Assembly: GCA_963755055.1 (NCBI GenBank)
Contig: CAVWIS010000043.1
Span: 1 to 64,000, forward strand
Source of the DNA: AP-16 sp963755055
GTDB lineage: Bacteria > Pseudomonadota > Alphaproteobacteria > Rhizobiales > Xanthobacteraceae
Reading direction: 5' to 3'
DNA: 64,000 nt
Part shown: positions 39,321-48,932 of the stretch, one piece after another
How positions within the stretch are numbered: the first letter of the stretch is position 1
Layout: each line of letters starts with the position of its first letter
Translations under genes and position numbers: made by a program
Notes under the pieces: generated by a model
Told to the model about the DNA's origin: nothing
Seen by the model: the letters and a program-made list of their open reading frames with translations, nothing else
Database searches by the model: none

Positions 39321-40475
39321 ATGAACCAGCACGCCCCGGTCAATGCTGCTCCCATTCCCTTCATCGACGTCGCCGCGCAACGCCGTCGGCTGGGGCGCAG
39401 CGTCGAGGAGGCAATCGGCCGGGTGCTCGATCACTGCCAGTTCATCATGGGGCCGGAGGTCCGCGACCTGGAGCGGGAGCTGTCGGCGCTCTGCGGCGCG
39501 CGCCATGTGATCGGCGCGGCGAGCGGCACCGACGCGCTGCTTCTCGTGCTGCTGGCGAAGGGCGTCGGTCGTGGCGACGCGGTGTTCTGTCCGGCATTCA
39601 CCTTCTGCGCGACCGCCGAGATGGTGGCGCTGCTCGGTGCGACGCCGGTCTTCGTCGACGTCGACGAGACGACCTTCAACATCGATCCGGCGAGCCTGGA
39701 GCGGGCGATCGCGACCGCCCGGCGGCTCGGCCTGGCCCCCAGGGCGGTGTTCCCGGTCGATCTGTTCGGACTGCCGGCCGATTATGATTCACTTAATGCG
39801 CTTGCCACCGCCGAGGGGATTTTCGTCCTCGCCGACGCGGCGCAGTCCTTCGGCGCGACCTACCGGGGCCGGCCGGTCGGCGCCCTGGCGCCGGCGAGCA
39901 TCACGAGCTTCTTTCCCTCAAAGCCGCTCGGCTGCTACGGCGATGGCGGCGCGGTATTCACCGACGATGCCGGTCTTGCCGAGATCATCGAGAGCCTGCG
40001 CGTCCACGGGCAGGGCAAGGACAAGTACGAGAACGTGCGCATCGGCCTGACCGGGCGACTCAACTCGATGCAGGCCGCCGTGCTGCTCGAGAAGCTGAAG
40101 ATTTTTCCCGAGGAGATCGCGGCGCGCAATCGCGTCGCCGAGCGCTATGGCGCCAGCCTCGGCAATCTCGCCGTGGTGCCCAGGGTGCCCGACGGCTTTT
40201 CCTCGGTATGGGCGCAGTACACCATCCGTCTCGCGCCCGGCACCCGCGACGGGCTCGCTGCCGAGCTGCGTCAGCAGGGAATTCCAACCACGGTCTACTA
40301 TCCGAGGCCTTTGCACCGCCAGGAGGCCTATCGCCATTATCCGGTGGTCGATGGCGGCGTTCCGGTGAGCGACCGGCTTGCCGAGGAGGTCCTCAGCCTG
40401 CCGATGCACGCCTATCTCGACGAGGCGACGCAGGACCGCATCGTCGACGCGTTGCGTCGTGCGCTCTTGCGCTGA
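39321..40475 (+). CDS. DegT/DnrJ/EryC1 aminotransferase (3-aminosugar forming)
   Basis: 384 residues, PLP-dependent sugar aminotransferase. Contains the substrate/cofactor segments GTDALLLVLLA, CPAFTFCATAE, ADAAQSFGA and FFPSKPLGCYGDGGA with the PLP lysine. Likely transaminates the 3-keto sugar made by the upstream dehydrogenase, like GnnB/WbpE. Downstream by 48 bases is murJ on the same strand, so this may be a small envelope operon. Confidence 0.85.
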   Translation: MNQHAPVNAAPIPFIDVAAQRRRLGRSVEEAIGRVLDHCQFIMGPEVRDLERELSALCGARHVIGAASGTDALLLVLLAKGVGRGDAVFCPAFTFCATAEMVALLGATPVFVDVDETTFNIDPASLERAIATARRLGLAPRAVFPVDLFGLPADYDSLNALATAEGIFVLADAAQSFGATYRGRPVGALAPASITSFFPSKPLGCYGDGGAVFTDDAGLAEIIESLRVHGQGKDKYENVRIGLTGRLNSMQAAVLLEKLKIFPEEIAARNRVAERYGASLGNLAVVPRVPDGFSSVWAQYTIRLAPGTRDGLAAELRQQGIPTTVYYPRPLHRQEAYRHYPVVDGGVPVSDRLAEEVLSLPMHAYLDEATQDRIVDALRRALLR

Positions 40476-40523
40476 GCTCGCGGGGGTATCTCCGCCATTG
40501 CGCCACGGCGGTCACGGCGGGTC

Positions 40524-42071
40524 ATGATCGAGCGCATCCTCACGGTCGGCGGGTTCACGCTCCTCTCGCGGTTCACCGGTTTCGCCCGCGACGTGGTGAT
40601 GGCGGCGGTGCTCGGCGCCGGCCCGGTCGCCGATGCCTTCTTCGTCGCCTTCCGCCTGCCCAATCATTTTCGCGCGATCTTTGCCGAAGGCGCATTCAAT
40701 GCCGCCTTCGTTCCCGCCTATGCGCGCATTCGCGAGCAGACCGGGGCGGAAGCGGCAAAACTGTTCGCCGACCGGATCTTCACGCTTCTGCTGGCGAGCC
40801 AGGTCGTGCTGCTGGCGGCGGCGCTCGCCTTCACGCCGGGCGTGATCGGGCTGCTGGCGCCGGGTTTCGCCACGGATCCCGGCCGGTTCGCGCTCGCGGT
40901 GGAATTGACCCGCGTGACCTTTCCCTACCTGCTGCTGATGACGCTGGTCACCCTCTACGGCGGCATTCTCAACGCGCTGAACCGCTTCGCGGCGGCGGCG
41001 GCCGCGCCGATCCTGCTCAATCTCGCGATGATCATGGCGCTGGCGCTGGCGGCATTCTTTCCGACCGCCGGACACGCGGCGGCCTGGGGCGTGCTGGTCG
41101 CCGGATGCCTGGAAGCCGCGCTGGTGGGCGGCGACGCGAAGCGCAGCGGGGTTCTGCCGAAATTGCGCTGGCCGCGCTGGGACGACGACGTCAAGCGGTT
41201 CTTCGCGGCGCTCGGTCCGGCGGTCGTCGGCTCGGCCGGGCTGCAACTCGCCCTGTTCGCCGATACTATCATTGCGAGCTTTCTGCCGGCGGGTGCGCTG
41301 GCGGCGCTGTACTACGCTGACCGGCTCAATCAGCTGCCGATCGGGGTGATCGGCATTGCGGTCGGCACCGTGCTGCTGCCGGAAATGACGCGGCGCATCG
41401 CCGGTGGCGACGAGGCCGGCGCGCGCCAGGCGCAGAATCGGGCGATCGAGTTCACCCTGATCCTGTCAATTCCCTGCGTCGTCGCCTTTCTGCTGGTGCC
41501 CGACCTCATCATGCTGGCGCTGTTCGGCCGCGGGGCTTTCACTGCGGCCGACGCCGCGGCGGCTGGCGCCACGCTCGCCGCCTACGCGGTCGGCCTGGTG
41601 CCGTTCGTGCTGATCCGCAGCGCGACCGCCACGTTCTTTGCTCGCGGCGATACCGCAACTCCCGTCAAGGCGGCGCTGATCGGCGTCGCCGTCAACATCG
41701 CCTTCAAGGTTCTGCTGCGCGGGCCGCTGGCGCAGGTCGGATTGGCCTTGGCGACCTCGATCGGCGCATGGGTCAATTTCGCCCTGGTCCTGTGGTTCGC
41801 CCGACGCAAGGGTTTGATCGGATTCGACCTGTCCCTCGTGCGGTCAGTCGCCAAGCTCGCCGCCGCCGGGCTGGCGCTCGCGGCCGTCCTGGCGCTGACG
41901 CCGGCGCCGGTCCTCGACTTCTACCGGTCGTGGCCCCACCGCCACGTGATGGCGCTCGCGACGCTCGGCGCATTGGGCGCGGTGGTCTATGGAGGAGCCG
42001 TTCTCCTGGCATTCGGACCGCAATGGCTCGGCGCCTTGCGGCGCCGGCGTGGACCACCGCCCGGCGGATGA
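40524..42071 (+). CDS. murJ: MurJ, lipid II flippase
   Basis: 515 residues, 13-14 predicted membrane helices, MviN/MurJ family. The N-terminus LLSRFTGFARDVVMAAVLG and FRLPNHFRAIFAEGAFNAAFVP are diagnostic. It flips lipid II to the periplasm for peptidoglycan synthesis. It ends nine bases from the convergent HtrA-like gene. Confidence 0.95.
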   Translation: MIERILTVGGFTLLSRFTGFARDVVMAAVLGAGPVADAFFVAFRLPNHFRAIFAEGAFNAAFVPAYARIREQTGAEAAKLFADRIFTLLLASQVVLLAAALAFTPGVIGLLAPGFATDPGRFALAVELTRVTFPYLLLMTLVTLYGGILNALNRFAAAAAAPILLNLAMIMALALAAFFPTAGHAAAWGVLVAGCLEAALVGGDAKRSGVLPKLRWPRWDDDVKRFFAALGPAVVGSAGLQLALFADTIIASFLPAGALAALYYADRLNQLPIGVIGIAVGTVLLPEMTRRIAGGDEAGARQAQNRAIEFTLILSIPCVVAFLLVPDLIMLALFGRGAFTAADAAAAGATLAAYAVGLVPFVLIRSATATFFARGDTATPVKAALIGVAVNIAFKVLLRGPLAQVGLALATSIGAWVNFALVLWFARRKGLIGFDLSLVRSVAKLAAAGLALAAVLALTPAPVLDFYRSWPHRHVMALATLGALGAVVYGGAVLLAFGPQWLGALRRRRGPPPGG

Positions 42072-42079
42072 CCGGCCGG

Positions 42080-43103
42080 TCAGGCTTTCGGCGTGCGTTC
42101 CTGCGGCACCGTCGCGAACAGGCGTCGCCGGCCGAGGCGCAGCACCTCGATCTCGACCGTGCGGCCGATCCGTTCGCCGGTCAGGGTGCGGATCAAGTCG
42201 TCGGCACCGGTGATCGGAACGCCGTCGAGGGTTACGATCATGTCGCCGCTCATGAGGCCGGCCACGCTTCCCGGGCTTCCTGGCGCGACCGTCGTGATCA
42301 TGGCGGCGGACTCCTGCGCGAGCCCGGCGGCAAGCTGCAGCCGCCGCGGGATCGATGTCTGCTGCGCGGAGATCCCGATGAAGGCCCGCCGCACGCGGCC
42401 ATGGCGCACCAGCTCGCCGAGCACGAAGCTCGCCGTGTTCGACGCCACCGCGAAGCAGATGCCCTGCGCCCCCGCGATCACCGCGGTGTTGATGCCGATC
42501 ACGTCGCCCGAGGAGGACACCAGGGGACCGCCGGAATTCCCCGGATTGAGTGCCGCGTCGGTCTGGATCACGTCGTCGATCAGCCGGCCCGTCTGCGCCC
42601 GGAGCGAGCGGCCAAGCGCCGAGATGACGCCGGCAGTGACCGTCGAACTCGAAACCGAGCGGGTTTCCGATGGCGACGACCAACTGGCCGCGCTTGAGCC
42701 GCTTCGAGTCGCCGAGCCGGGCAGCCGGCAAGGTCACCGAGGCGTCGACCCGCACCAGCGCAAGGTCCGTATCCGGATCGCTGCCCACCAGGCGCGCCGA
42801 CAGCGTGCGGCCGTCGATGGTGTCGATTGCGACCCGCGCGGCGCCGGCGACCACGTGGCTGTTGGTCAGCACCAGGCCGTCCGGGGCCACGATCACGCCC
42901 GATCCGGACCCGGCGCGTTGCGAGCGGTTGCGTCGCCAGACATCGAGCTTGACGACCGCCGGTCCGAGGCGATCGGCGATCTCGGTCACCGTCCGCGAAT
43001 AGCTGTCCAGCAGTACCTGGTCGTCCATGTGCTCGGCCGCCGCCGGCGGCGACGGAGCGTCGGGATGGTCGTCGAAAACAGGCAGCACATCGTATTCGAG
43101 CAT
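42080..43103 (-). pseudogene. HtrA/Deg-type serine protease, single frameshift
   Basis: ATG 43103. The first frame holds the catalytic His (LTNSHVV) and Asp (DTDLALVR) and reads to AIGNPLGFE. One extra T near 42640 (GAGTTCGACG; GAGTCGACG would keep frame) then shifts it. The other frame continues VTAGVISALGRSL and has the nucleophile motif NPGNSGGPL, then a PDZ domain to 42080. Repaired length is about 340 residues, a normal single-PDZ trypsin-like protease. No signal peptide is visible at this start. Either a real loss or a one-base consensus error. Confidence 0.8.
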
Positions 43104-43292
43104 GGAAACCGCCGATCGGGGAGGGTGGACTTGAACGCCGTTTCCACATATGGGGAGCAATCCACGACCGGGAAAGACCGGAGGCTTTGCGTGCCATCGA
43201 TCACGTTGGCGCGACGAGGGACAAATTGGCGCCGCCGGGACGGTATATTGGCGGCGGATCTATCAGGCGGGGCGGCTATTGTCGGGGTTCGA

Positions 43293-44474
43293 ATGCCGAG
43301 AATCATCAGCGCGCGGGTGGCCGGCTCCCTGCTGGCGGTCATGGTTGCGGGCTGCGGCAACAGCCAGCAGGCCGCCGCGCCGGCGGCTCCCGCGCCGCCG
43401 ACGGTGACGGTGGCCAATCCGGCCAGGCGCACGGTCGTCGATCAGGACGAGTATGTCGGCCGTTTCGTCGCCGTCAATTCGGTGCAGATTCGCGCGCGCG
43501 TGTCCGGCTACCTGGATGCGATCCACTTTACCGACGGCCAGCTGGTGAAAAAGGGCGACCTCCTGTTCACCATCGACCGTCGGCCCTTCAAAATCGCGCT
43601 CGACCAGACGCGCGCCAATCTCTCCCAGGCCAAGGCCAACCTCGCGTACACGGAGAACGACCTCTCCCGCGGCCAGCAGCTGGTCCGCGACAAGACGATC
43701 ACCGAGCAGTCGTTCGATCAGCGGACCCAGGCCAAACGCGTCGCCGAGGCCTCGGTGGCGGCAAACGAGGCGTTGGTACATCAGGCCGAGCTCGACTACG
43801 AGTTCTCCGAGTTGCGTGCGCCGGTCGACGGCCGGATCGGCGACCGCCAGGTTTCGCGGGGCAACCTGGTGACCGGCGGAGCGTCGGGAAACACGACGAT
43901 GCTCGCCACCATCGTGTCGATCGATCCGATCCGTTTCGAGTTCACCCTCGATGAGGCCGCCTATCTGCGCTACCAACGCTTTTCCGGGGTCGGCCAGGAT
44001 TCGGCAAGCCGCAAAACAGCGATCCCGGTGAAGCTGAAGCTTCTCGACGAGCAGAATTTCGGTCACGACGGAAGGATGGACTTCGTCGACAACGTCATCA
44101 ACCAGTCGTCAGGGACGATCCGGGGACGGGCGGTGTTCGGCAATTCTGCCGGGCAGTTCACGCCCGGCATGTTCGGACGCGTGCAGGTGCCGGGCTCGGC
44201 GCCCTACGAGGCCCTGCTCGTTCCCGACGTGGCGATCGCGACCGAGCAGGTGCGCAAGTTCGTCTACGTTGTCGACGCCGACAACGTGGCGCGGCAGAAA
44301 TACGTCACGATCGCCCAGGTGGTGGACGGATTGCGTGTCGTCAAGGAGGGTCTCGCGCCCGACGACCGCGTCGTCGTCAACGGCCTGATGCGGGTGCGTT
44401 CCGGACAGAAGGTCACGGCGCAGGAGCAGACCTCGCCGCCGCCCCCCGGCCGGCCCCTGGCGCGGAGCGAGTGA
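43293..44474 (+). CDS. RND efflux periplasmic adaptor (AcrA/MexA type)
   Basis: 393 residues. ATG 43293 starts a lipoprotein signal (SLLAVMVAGCGN). Then the lipoyl halves (VQIRARVSGYLDAIHFTDGQLV and FSELRAPVDGRIGDRQVS), a helical hairpin, and beta-barrel and membrane-proximal domains. Forms a tripartite pump with the RND protein 18 bases downstream; no outer-membrane factor gene is adjacent. Divergent from the protease gene. Confidence 0.9.
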   Translation: MPRIISARVAGSLLAVMVAGCGNSQQAAAPAAPAPPTVTVANPARRTVVDQDEYVGRFVAVNSVQIRARVSGYLDAIHFTDGQLVKKGDLLFTIDRRPFKIALDQTRANLSQAKANLAYTENDLSRGQQLVRDKTITEQSFDQRTQAKRVAEASVAANEALVHQAELDYEFSELRAPVDGRIGDRQVSRGNLVTGGASGNTTMLATIVSIDPIRFEFTLDEAAYLRYQRFSGVGQDSASRKTAIPVKLKLLDEQNFGHDGRMDFVDNVINQSSGTIRGRAVFGNSAGQFTPGMFGRVQVPGSAPYEALLVPDVAIATEQVRKFVYVVDADNVARQKYVTIAQVVDGLRVVKEGLAPDDRVVVNGLMRVRSGQKVTAQEQTSPPPPGRPLARSE

Positions 44475-44492
44475 GGCGTCGGAGCCCGTCGG

Positions 44493-47400
44493 ATGCGAAT
44501 CTCGCATTTCTTCATCGATCGGCCGATCTTCGCCGCCGTCGTGTCGATCGTGTTCGTGATCGTCGGCGGAGTGGCCTTCGTTCGTCTGCCGGTCGCGCAG
44601 TATCCGGAAATCGCACCGCCGACCATCAATGTGACCGGGCAGTATCCCGGCGCCAGCTCCGATATCGTGGCGCAGACCGTGGTGGCCCCGATCGAGGAGC
44701 AGATCAACGGGGTCGAGAACATGATCTACATGTCCTCGAACTCCAACGCCGACGGGACGTTCTCGATCGCGGTGTCGTTCGAGCTCGGCACCAATCTCGA
44801 CATCGCGCAGGTCCAGGTGCAGAACCGCGTGGCGATCGCCCAGCCGCGGCTGCCGCAGGACGTGCGCAATATCGGCGTTACCGTCACCAAGGCCTCGCCC
44901 GACCTGATGATGGTCGTGCACCTCTATTCGCCCGACAAGTCGCGCGACACCTTGTTCATATCCAACTATGCGACGATCGAGATCGTCGACGGGCTGACCC
45001 GCGTCGACGGGGTCGGCTCGATCACGGTGTTCGGGGTGCGCGCCTATGCGATGCGGGTGTGGCTCGATCCGCAGCGCCTGCAGTCGGTCGGCCTGACCGC
45101 CAGCGACGTCGTCACCGCCCTGCAGGGTCAGAACGTCCAGGTCGCGTCCGGCGTGCTCAACCAGCCGCCGAACGCGACGCCGGGCGCCTTCCAGGTCGCC
45201 GTACAGACGCTCGGCCGGCTGTCCGATCCCGGGGAGTTCGGCAATGTCGTTGTCAAGCGCGACGCCGGCGCCGTGGTGCGGCTGAGGGACGTTGCCAACG
45301 TCGACTTGGCCGCTCAGGACTATTCGACCAACTCCTATCTCGATCGCGATCCCGCCATCGCGCTCGGCATATTCCAGCGACCCGGATCGAACGCGCTGTC
45401 GACGGCGAAGGCCATCCTCTCGACCATGGACCAGCTGGCGAGGCGGTTTCCGCCGGGCCTGAAATACGCGATCGTCTACAACCCGACCCAGTTCATCCAG
45501 CAGTCCGTCGCGGCGGTCGAGGAAACCATTTTCGAGGCCATCGTTCTCGTCGTCCTGGTGGTGATCCTGTTCCTGCAGACGTGGCGCGCGGCCCTCATCC
45601 CGCTGATCGCCATTCCGGTGTCGCTGATCGGCACGTTCTTCCTGATGGCAACGTTCGGGTTCTCCCTGAACAACCTGTCGCTGTTCGGTCTGGTTCTGGC
45701 GATCGGCATCGTGGTCGACGACGCCATCGTGGTGGTGGAGAACGTCGAGCGCAACATCGAGGCGGGACTGAAGCCGCGCGAGGCGGCGATTCGCAGCATG
45801 GACGAGGTCGGCTCGGCGCTGATCGCGATCGCCTTGGTGCTGTGCGCCGTGTTCGTGCCGTCGGCGTTCATCACCGGCATTTCCGGGCAATTCTACCGGC
45901 AGTTCGCCCTGACGATTGCCGGCGCCACGGTCATCTCGCTGATCGTATCGTTGACCCTGTCGCCCGCCATGTGCGCGCTGCTGCTCAGGCCCCATGTCGA
46001 CCGGCCGCCACCGCTGTGGCAGCGGCCGATTACCGGATTCTTCCGGCTGTTCAACTGGAGCTTCGACGGCCTGGCGCGAGGCTACGGCTGGCTGGTCGGG
46101 CACGTGGTGCGCCTGGCAGTGATCATGCTGCTGATCTACGGCGGCATCCTGGCGTTCGGTCTCAATGAATTTCGCCGCACGCCGCAGGGATTCATTCCGC
46201 AGCTCGACCAGGGATATCTGATCGTGGTCACCCAGCTGCCGCCCGGGTCGTCGCTGGCGCGCACCGATGCGGTCGCGCGCCGCGCGGTCGACATCGCGCT
46301 GGCGGTGCCGGGGGTCGCACATGCGGTGAACATCGTCGGCTTCTCCGGCGCGACCTTCACGACGGCGCCGAACGCGGGCGCGATCTTCGTGACGCTGGAG
46401 CCGTTCGAGAGCCGGGCCAGGGATCCGGCGAGGTGGGCATCCGCCATCGCCCGCGCGCTGTCCAGCCGGCTGTCCGGCATCCAGGAGGCGTTCATCATCG
46501 CGGTGGCGCCGCCTCCGGTGCGCGGCATCGGAACCGCCGGCGGCTTCCGCATGATGATCGAGGATCGTACCGGCCGTGGTTCCGAGGCGCTCAAGGGCGC
46601 CGTGGCCGCGGTGACCAGCCGCGCCGGACAGACGCCCGGCATCGGCCAGGTATTTTCCCTGTTCGAGACATCGACCCCGAAGCTCTATCTCGATATCGAT
46701 CGCACCAAGGCGCAGATGCTCAGCGTCAACGTTCCCGACGTCTTCGCCGCGCTGCAGACCTACCTCGGATCATCCTACGTCAACGACTTCAATCTGTTCG
46801 GCCGCACCTTCCGCGTGGTGGCACAGGCGGACAGCGCGTATCGGCTGGAGCCCTCCGACGTGCTGAAGATCCGGGTGCGCAATGCGAGCGGCGAGACCGT
46901 GCCGCTCGGCTCGTTCACGACGGTGCGCGATATTTCGGGTCCCTATCGGGTGCCGCGATACAACCTCTATCCGGCCGCCGAGGTCGACGGCGCCCCGGCG
47001 TCGGGATATTCGCAAGGCCAGGCCATCGCGATCATGGAGAAGATCGCCGCCGAGGTGCTGCCTGAAGGGTTCGGCTACGAATGGACGACGCTGGCGTTCC
47101 AGCAGATCCGCGCCGGCAATACCGCGCTGTTCGCCTTCATTCTGGCCGTCGTCTTCGTCTTCCTGGTGCTTGCCGCACAGTATGAAAGCCTGACCTTGCC
47201 GCTGGCGATCGTGCTCATCGTGCCGATGTGCCTGGTGGCGGCGATCTCCGGTGTGATCATGCGCGGGCAGGACAACAACATTCTCACTCAGGTCGGCTTC
47301 GTGGTCCTGATCGGCCTCGCGGCAAAGAACGCCATCCTGATCGTGGAGTTCGCAAAGCAGCTGGAGGACCACGGCCGCGATCGCTTCGCCGCGGCCGTCG

Positions 47401-47660
47401 AGGCGGCGCGCTTGCGCTTGCGCCCGATCCTGATGACGTCGCTTGCCTTCATCTTCGGCGTCGCCCCGCTGGTCTGGGCGGTCGGCGCCGGCGCCGAGCT
47501 GCGTCAGACACTGGGCACCGCGGTCTTTGCCGGCATGATCGGCGTGACCACGTTCGGCTTGATCTTTACCCCGGCCTTCTACGTGATCTGCCGGTGGATC
47601 GCCGATCTCGGGCATCGGCGCTCCGCCGCGACACCGCCGGCGCCGCACCCGGCGGAATGA
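44493..47660 (+). CDS. RND efflux transporter, HAE1 family (AcrB/MexB type)
   Basis: 1055 residues with 12 membrane helices and two large periplasmic loops. N-terminus FFIDRPIFAAVVSIV is typical. The proton-relay aspartates of helix 4 appear in IVVDDAIVVVENVERN at about 407-408, the same place as in AcrB; the other relay Lys is in QVGFVVLIGLAAKNAILIVEF. Proton-driven export of hydrophobic compounds or drugs. No TetR regulator is adjacent. Confidence 0.95.
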   Translation: MRISHFFIDRPIFAAVVSIVFVIVGGVAFVRLPVAQYPEIAPPTINVTGQYPGASSDIVAQTVVAPIEEQINGVENMIYMSSNSNADGTFSIAVSFELGTNLDIAQVQVQNRVAIAQPRLPQDVRNIGVTVTKASPDLMMVVHLYSPDKSRDTLFISNYATIEIVDGLTRVDGVGSITVFGVRAYAMRVWLDPQRLQSVGLTASDVVTALQGQNVQVASGVLNQPPNATPGAFQVAVQTLGRLSDPGEFGNVVVKRDAGAVVRLRDVANVDLAAQDYSTNSYLDRDPAIALGIFQRPGSNALSTAKAILSTMDQLARRFPPGLKYAIVYNPTQFIQQSVAAVEETIFEAIVLVVLVVILFLQTWRAALIPLIAIPVSLIGTFFLMATFGFSLNNLSLFGLVLAIGIVVDDAIVVVENVERNIEAGLKPREAAIRSMDEVGSALIAIALVLCAVFVPSAFITGISGQFYRQFALTIAGATVISLIVSLTLSPAMCALLLRPHVDRPPPLWQRPITGFFRLFNWSFDGLARGYGWLVGHVVRLAVIMLLIYGGILAFGLNEFRRTPQGFIPQLDQGYLIVVTQLPPGSSLARTDAVARRAVDIALAVPGVAHAVNIVGFSGATFTTAPNAGAIFVTLEPFESRARDPARWASAIARALSSRLSGIQEAFIIAVAPPPVRGIGTAGGFRMMIEDRTGRGSEALKGAVAAVTSRAGQTPGIGQVFSLFETSTPKLYLDIDRTKAQMLSVNVPDVFAALQTYLGSSYVNDFNLFGRTFRVVAQADSAYRLEPSDVLKIRVRNASGETVPLGSFTTVRDISGPYRVPRYNLYPAAEVDGAPASGYSQGQAIAIMEKIAAEVLPEGFGYEWTTLAFQQIRAGNTALFAFILAVVFVFLVLAAQYESLTLPLAIVLIVPMCLVAAISGVIMRGQDNNILTQVGFVVLIGLAAKNAILIVEFAKQLEDHGRDRFAAAVEAARLRLRPILMTSLAFIFGVAPLVWAVGAGAELRQTLGTAVFAGMIGVTTFGLIFTPAFYVICRWIADLGHRRSAATPPAPHPAE

Positions 47661-47738
47661 CCGCAAGGCCCGGGTCGCGCGATCTCGAACCCGCCGCTGC
47701 GCCAGCCCGCATGACGCGAGACTGTTGAACGATGCGCC

Positions 47739-48047
47739 TCAGGGGTGGCGCAGGTGTCCTGCCGGCTGGTTGACCCTGCCAAGCCTGGGCCGCATGGGGC
47801 GCGTGCGTTTCGAGGGCCCGGCACTGCGACGGCGGCTCCGATCGGTCCTGGTGAGTGCCCGTTCGACGGTCGAGCACAGGGTCCTGAGCTCGTGGTCATC
47901 GATATCGTGGCGCTGGGCTTGCAAGTCGAGACGCGCCATGCTCAGGAGGAGCCTGGTACCAGGGATCCCCAGATCTTCAGTGGCCATGATCTGGGCATCC
48001 AGTTGGGAAATAAGGATATCCAGTGTCTCGGCTTTGGTCGCGTGCAT
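47739..48047 (-). CDS. Small hypothetical protein
   Basis: 102 residues. The first 65 look like a real helical protein (LDILISQLDAQIMATEDLG, TRLLLSMARLDLQ); the tail is Arg-rich and may be read-through of low-complexity sequence. Family not recognised. It lies alone between the RND gene and the XRE regulator. Confidence 0.5.
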   Translation of the reverse strand: MHATKAETLDILISQLDAQIMATEDLGIPGTRLLLSMARLDLQAQRHDIDDHELRTLCSTVERALTRTDRSRRRSAGPSKRTRPMRPRLGRVNQPAGHLRHP

Positions 48048-48351
48048 TCCCCGAGCCCTCCCATTTGTGCGGGTTTTCCCAGGCTGGTCCGAGCCTCGAT
48101 CGCCGCACGCCCTTCAGGGGAATGGCGTACCACCGCGCTCGGGAGTCCGCGTGTGAGCTACTTCACATATGGGATGTTACTCCGCCCAGAGGATGGGGTG
48201 ACCAACATGGGAAAACCCTACGCTTTCCCGCCAGCGTTGACATGGCGCGCGCGCGCCCTATCGTGCTAGCGGCGACCCGCAGAATCGGCGGGCCGGCAGT
48301 CCCGCATTTCCGCATCCGGCCATCAAGTTGGCGACCAAAGGCATCATCGAC

Positions 48352-48774
48352 ATGGAACCCAAGCTGAAAACCAAAGCCCCTGACAGTCGCGACATCGACG
48401 TAGGAAGGCGCATCCGCGCTCAACGCCTCGTGCGCGGCATGTCGCAGACGGAGCTTGCTACCCGCATCGGGATCACCTTCCAGCAGGTTCAGAAATACGA
48501 AAAAGGCGTCAACCGGGTGGGCGCCGGTCGCTTGACCCGCATCGCCGAGGTACTGGGCGTTCCGGTCGCATTTCTCTTCGGCGCCTTGGACAATGGTGCC
48601 ACGGCCTCGACCAAGTCGGTCAATGCGGCTTTCGCCTTTCTTGAGACCGCCGGAGCACTCCGGCTTGTCCACGCCTATGCGGACATCAAGAATCCGCGGA
48701 TTCGCCGGGCCCTGGTAACCTTGGCGGAGCAGATGGCCGGTGAAAAGGCTCTGAAATCTCGCCGCGGGTCCTAA
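48352..48774 (+). CDS. XRE-family HTH transcriptional regulator
   Basis: 140 residues from ATG 48352 (ATG 48328 is an alternative). Helix-turn-helix at about residues 17-70: VGRRIRAQRLVRGMSQTELATRIGITFQQVQKYEKGVNRVGAGRL. The rest is a helical tail with no sensor domain. Common in alphaproteobacteria; target unknown. 280 bases without a gene precede it, containing an imperfect palindrome only. Confidence 0.85.
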   Translation: MEPKLKTKAPDSRDIDVGRRIRAQRLVRGMSQTELATRIGITFQQVQKYEKGVNRVGAGRLTRIAEVLGVPVAFLFGALDNGATASTKSVNAAFAFLETAGALRLVHAYADIKNPRIRRALVTLAEQMAGEKALKSRRGS

Positions 48775-48932
48775 AGCGCGTTAATGCCGGCAGGTCAACG
48801 CGTTTCAGTGGGTGCGGTTCGGAGTGGTGCGGGTGGGCCATCGCGGCTGGTGCTCGGCCGCGCGTTCGCGCGCGCCCGGTCCCGGCGGATTCGGACCAAG
48901 CCCGTCTTGATCCGTAGGCCGGCAGGATTGCC

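Noticed and set aside
41844..43160. 438-codon protease-like frame taken as a full protein
   Set aside because: Beyond the frameshift at about 42640 the frame is a shadow; the real C-terminal domain is in another frame (42080-42571).
43281..43310. tRNA-like TPsiC motif GGTTCGAAT
   Set aside because: No acceptor stem or anticodon arm can be drawn around it; it is the leader and start of the RND adaptor gene.
44109..46322. 737-codon minus-strand frame opposite the RND transporter
   Set aside because: Complement of a confident RND gene, full of His/Asp/Arg, with no family resemblance.
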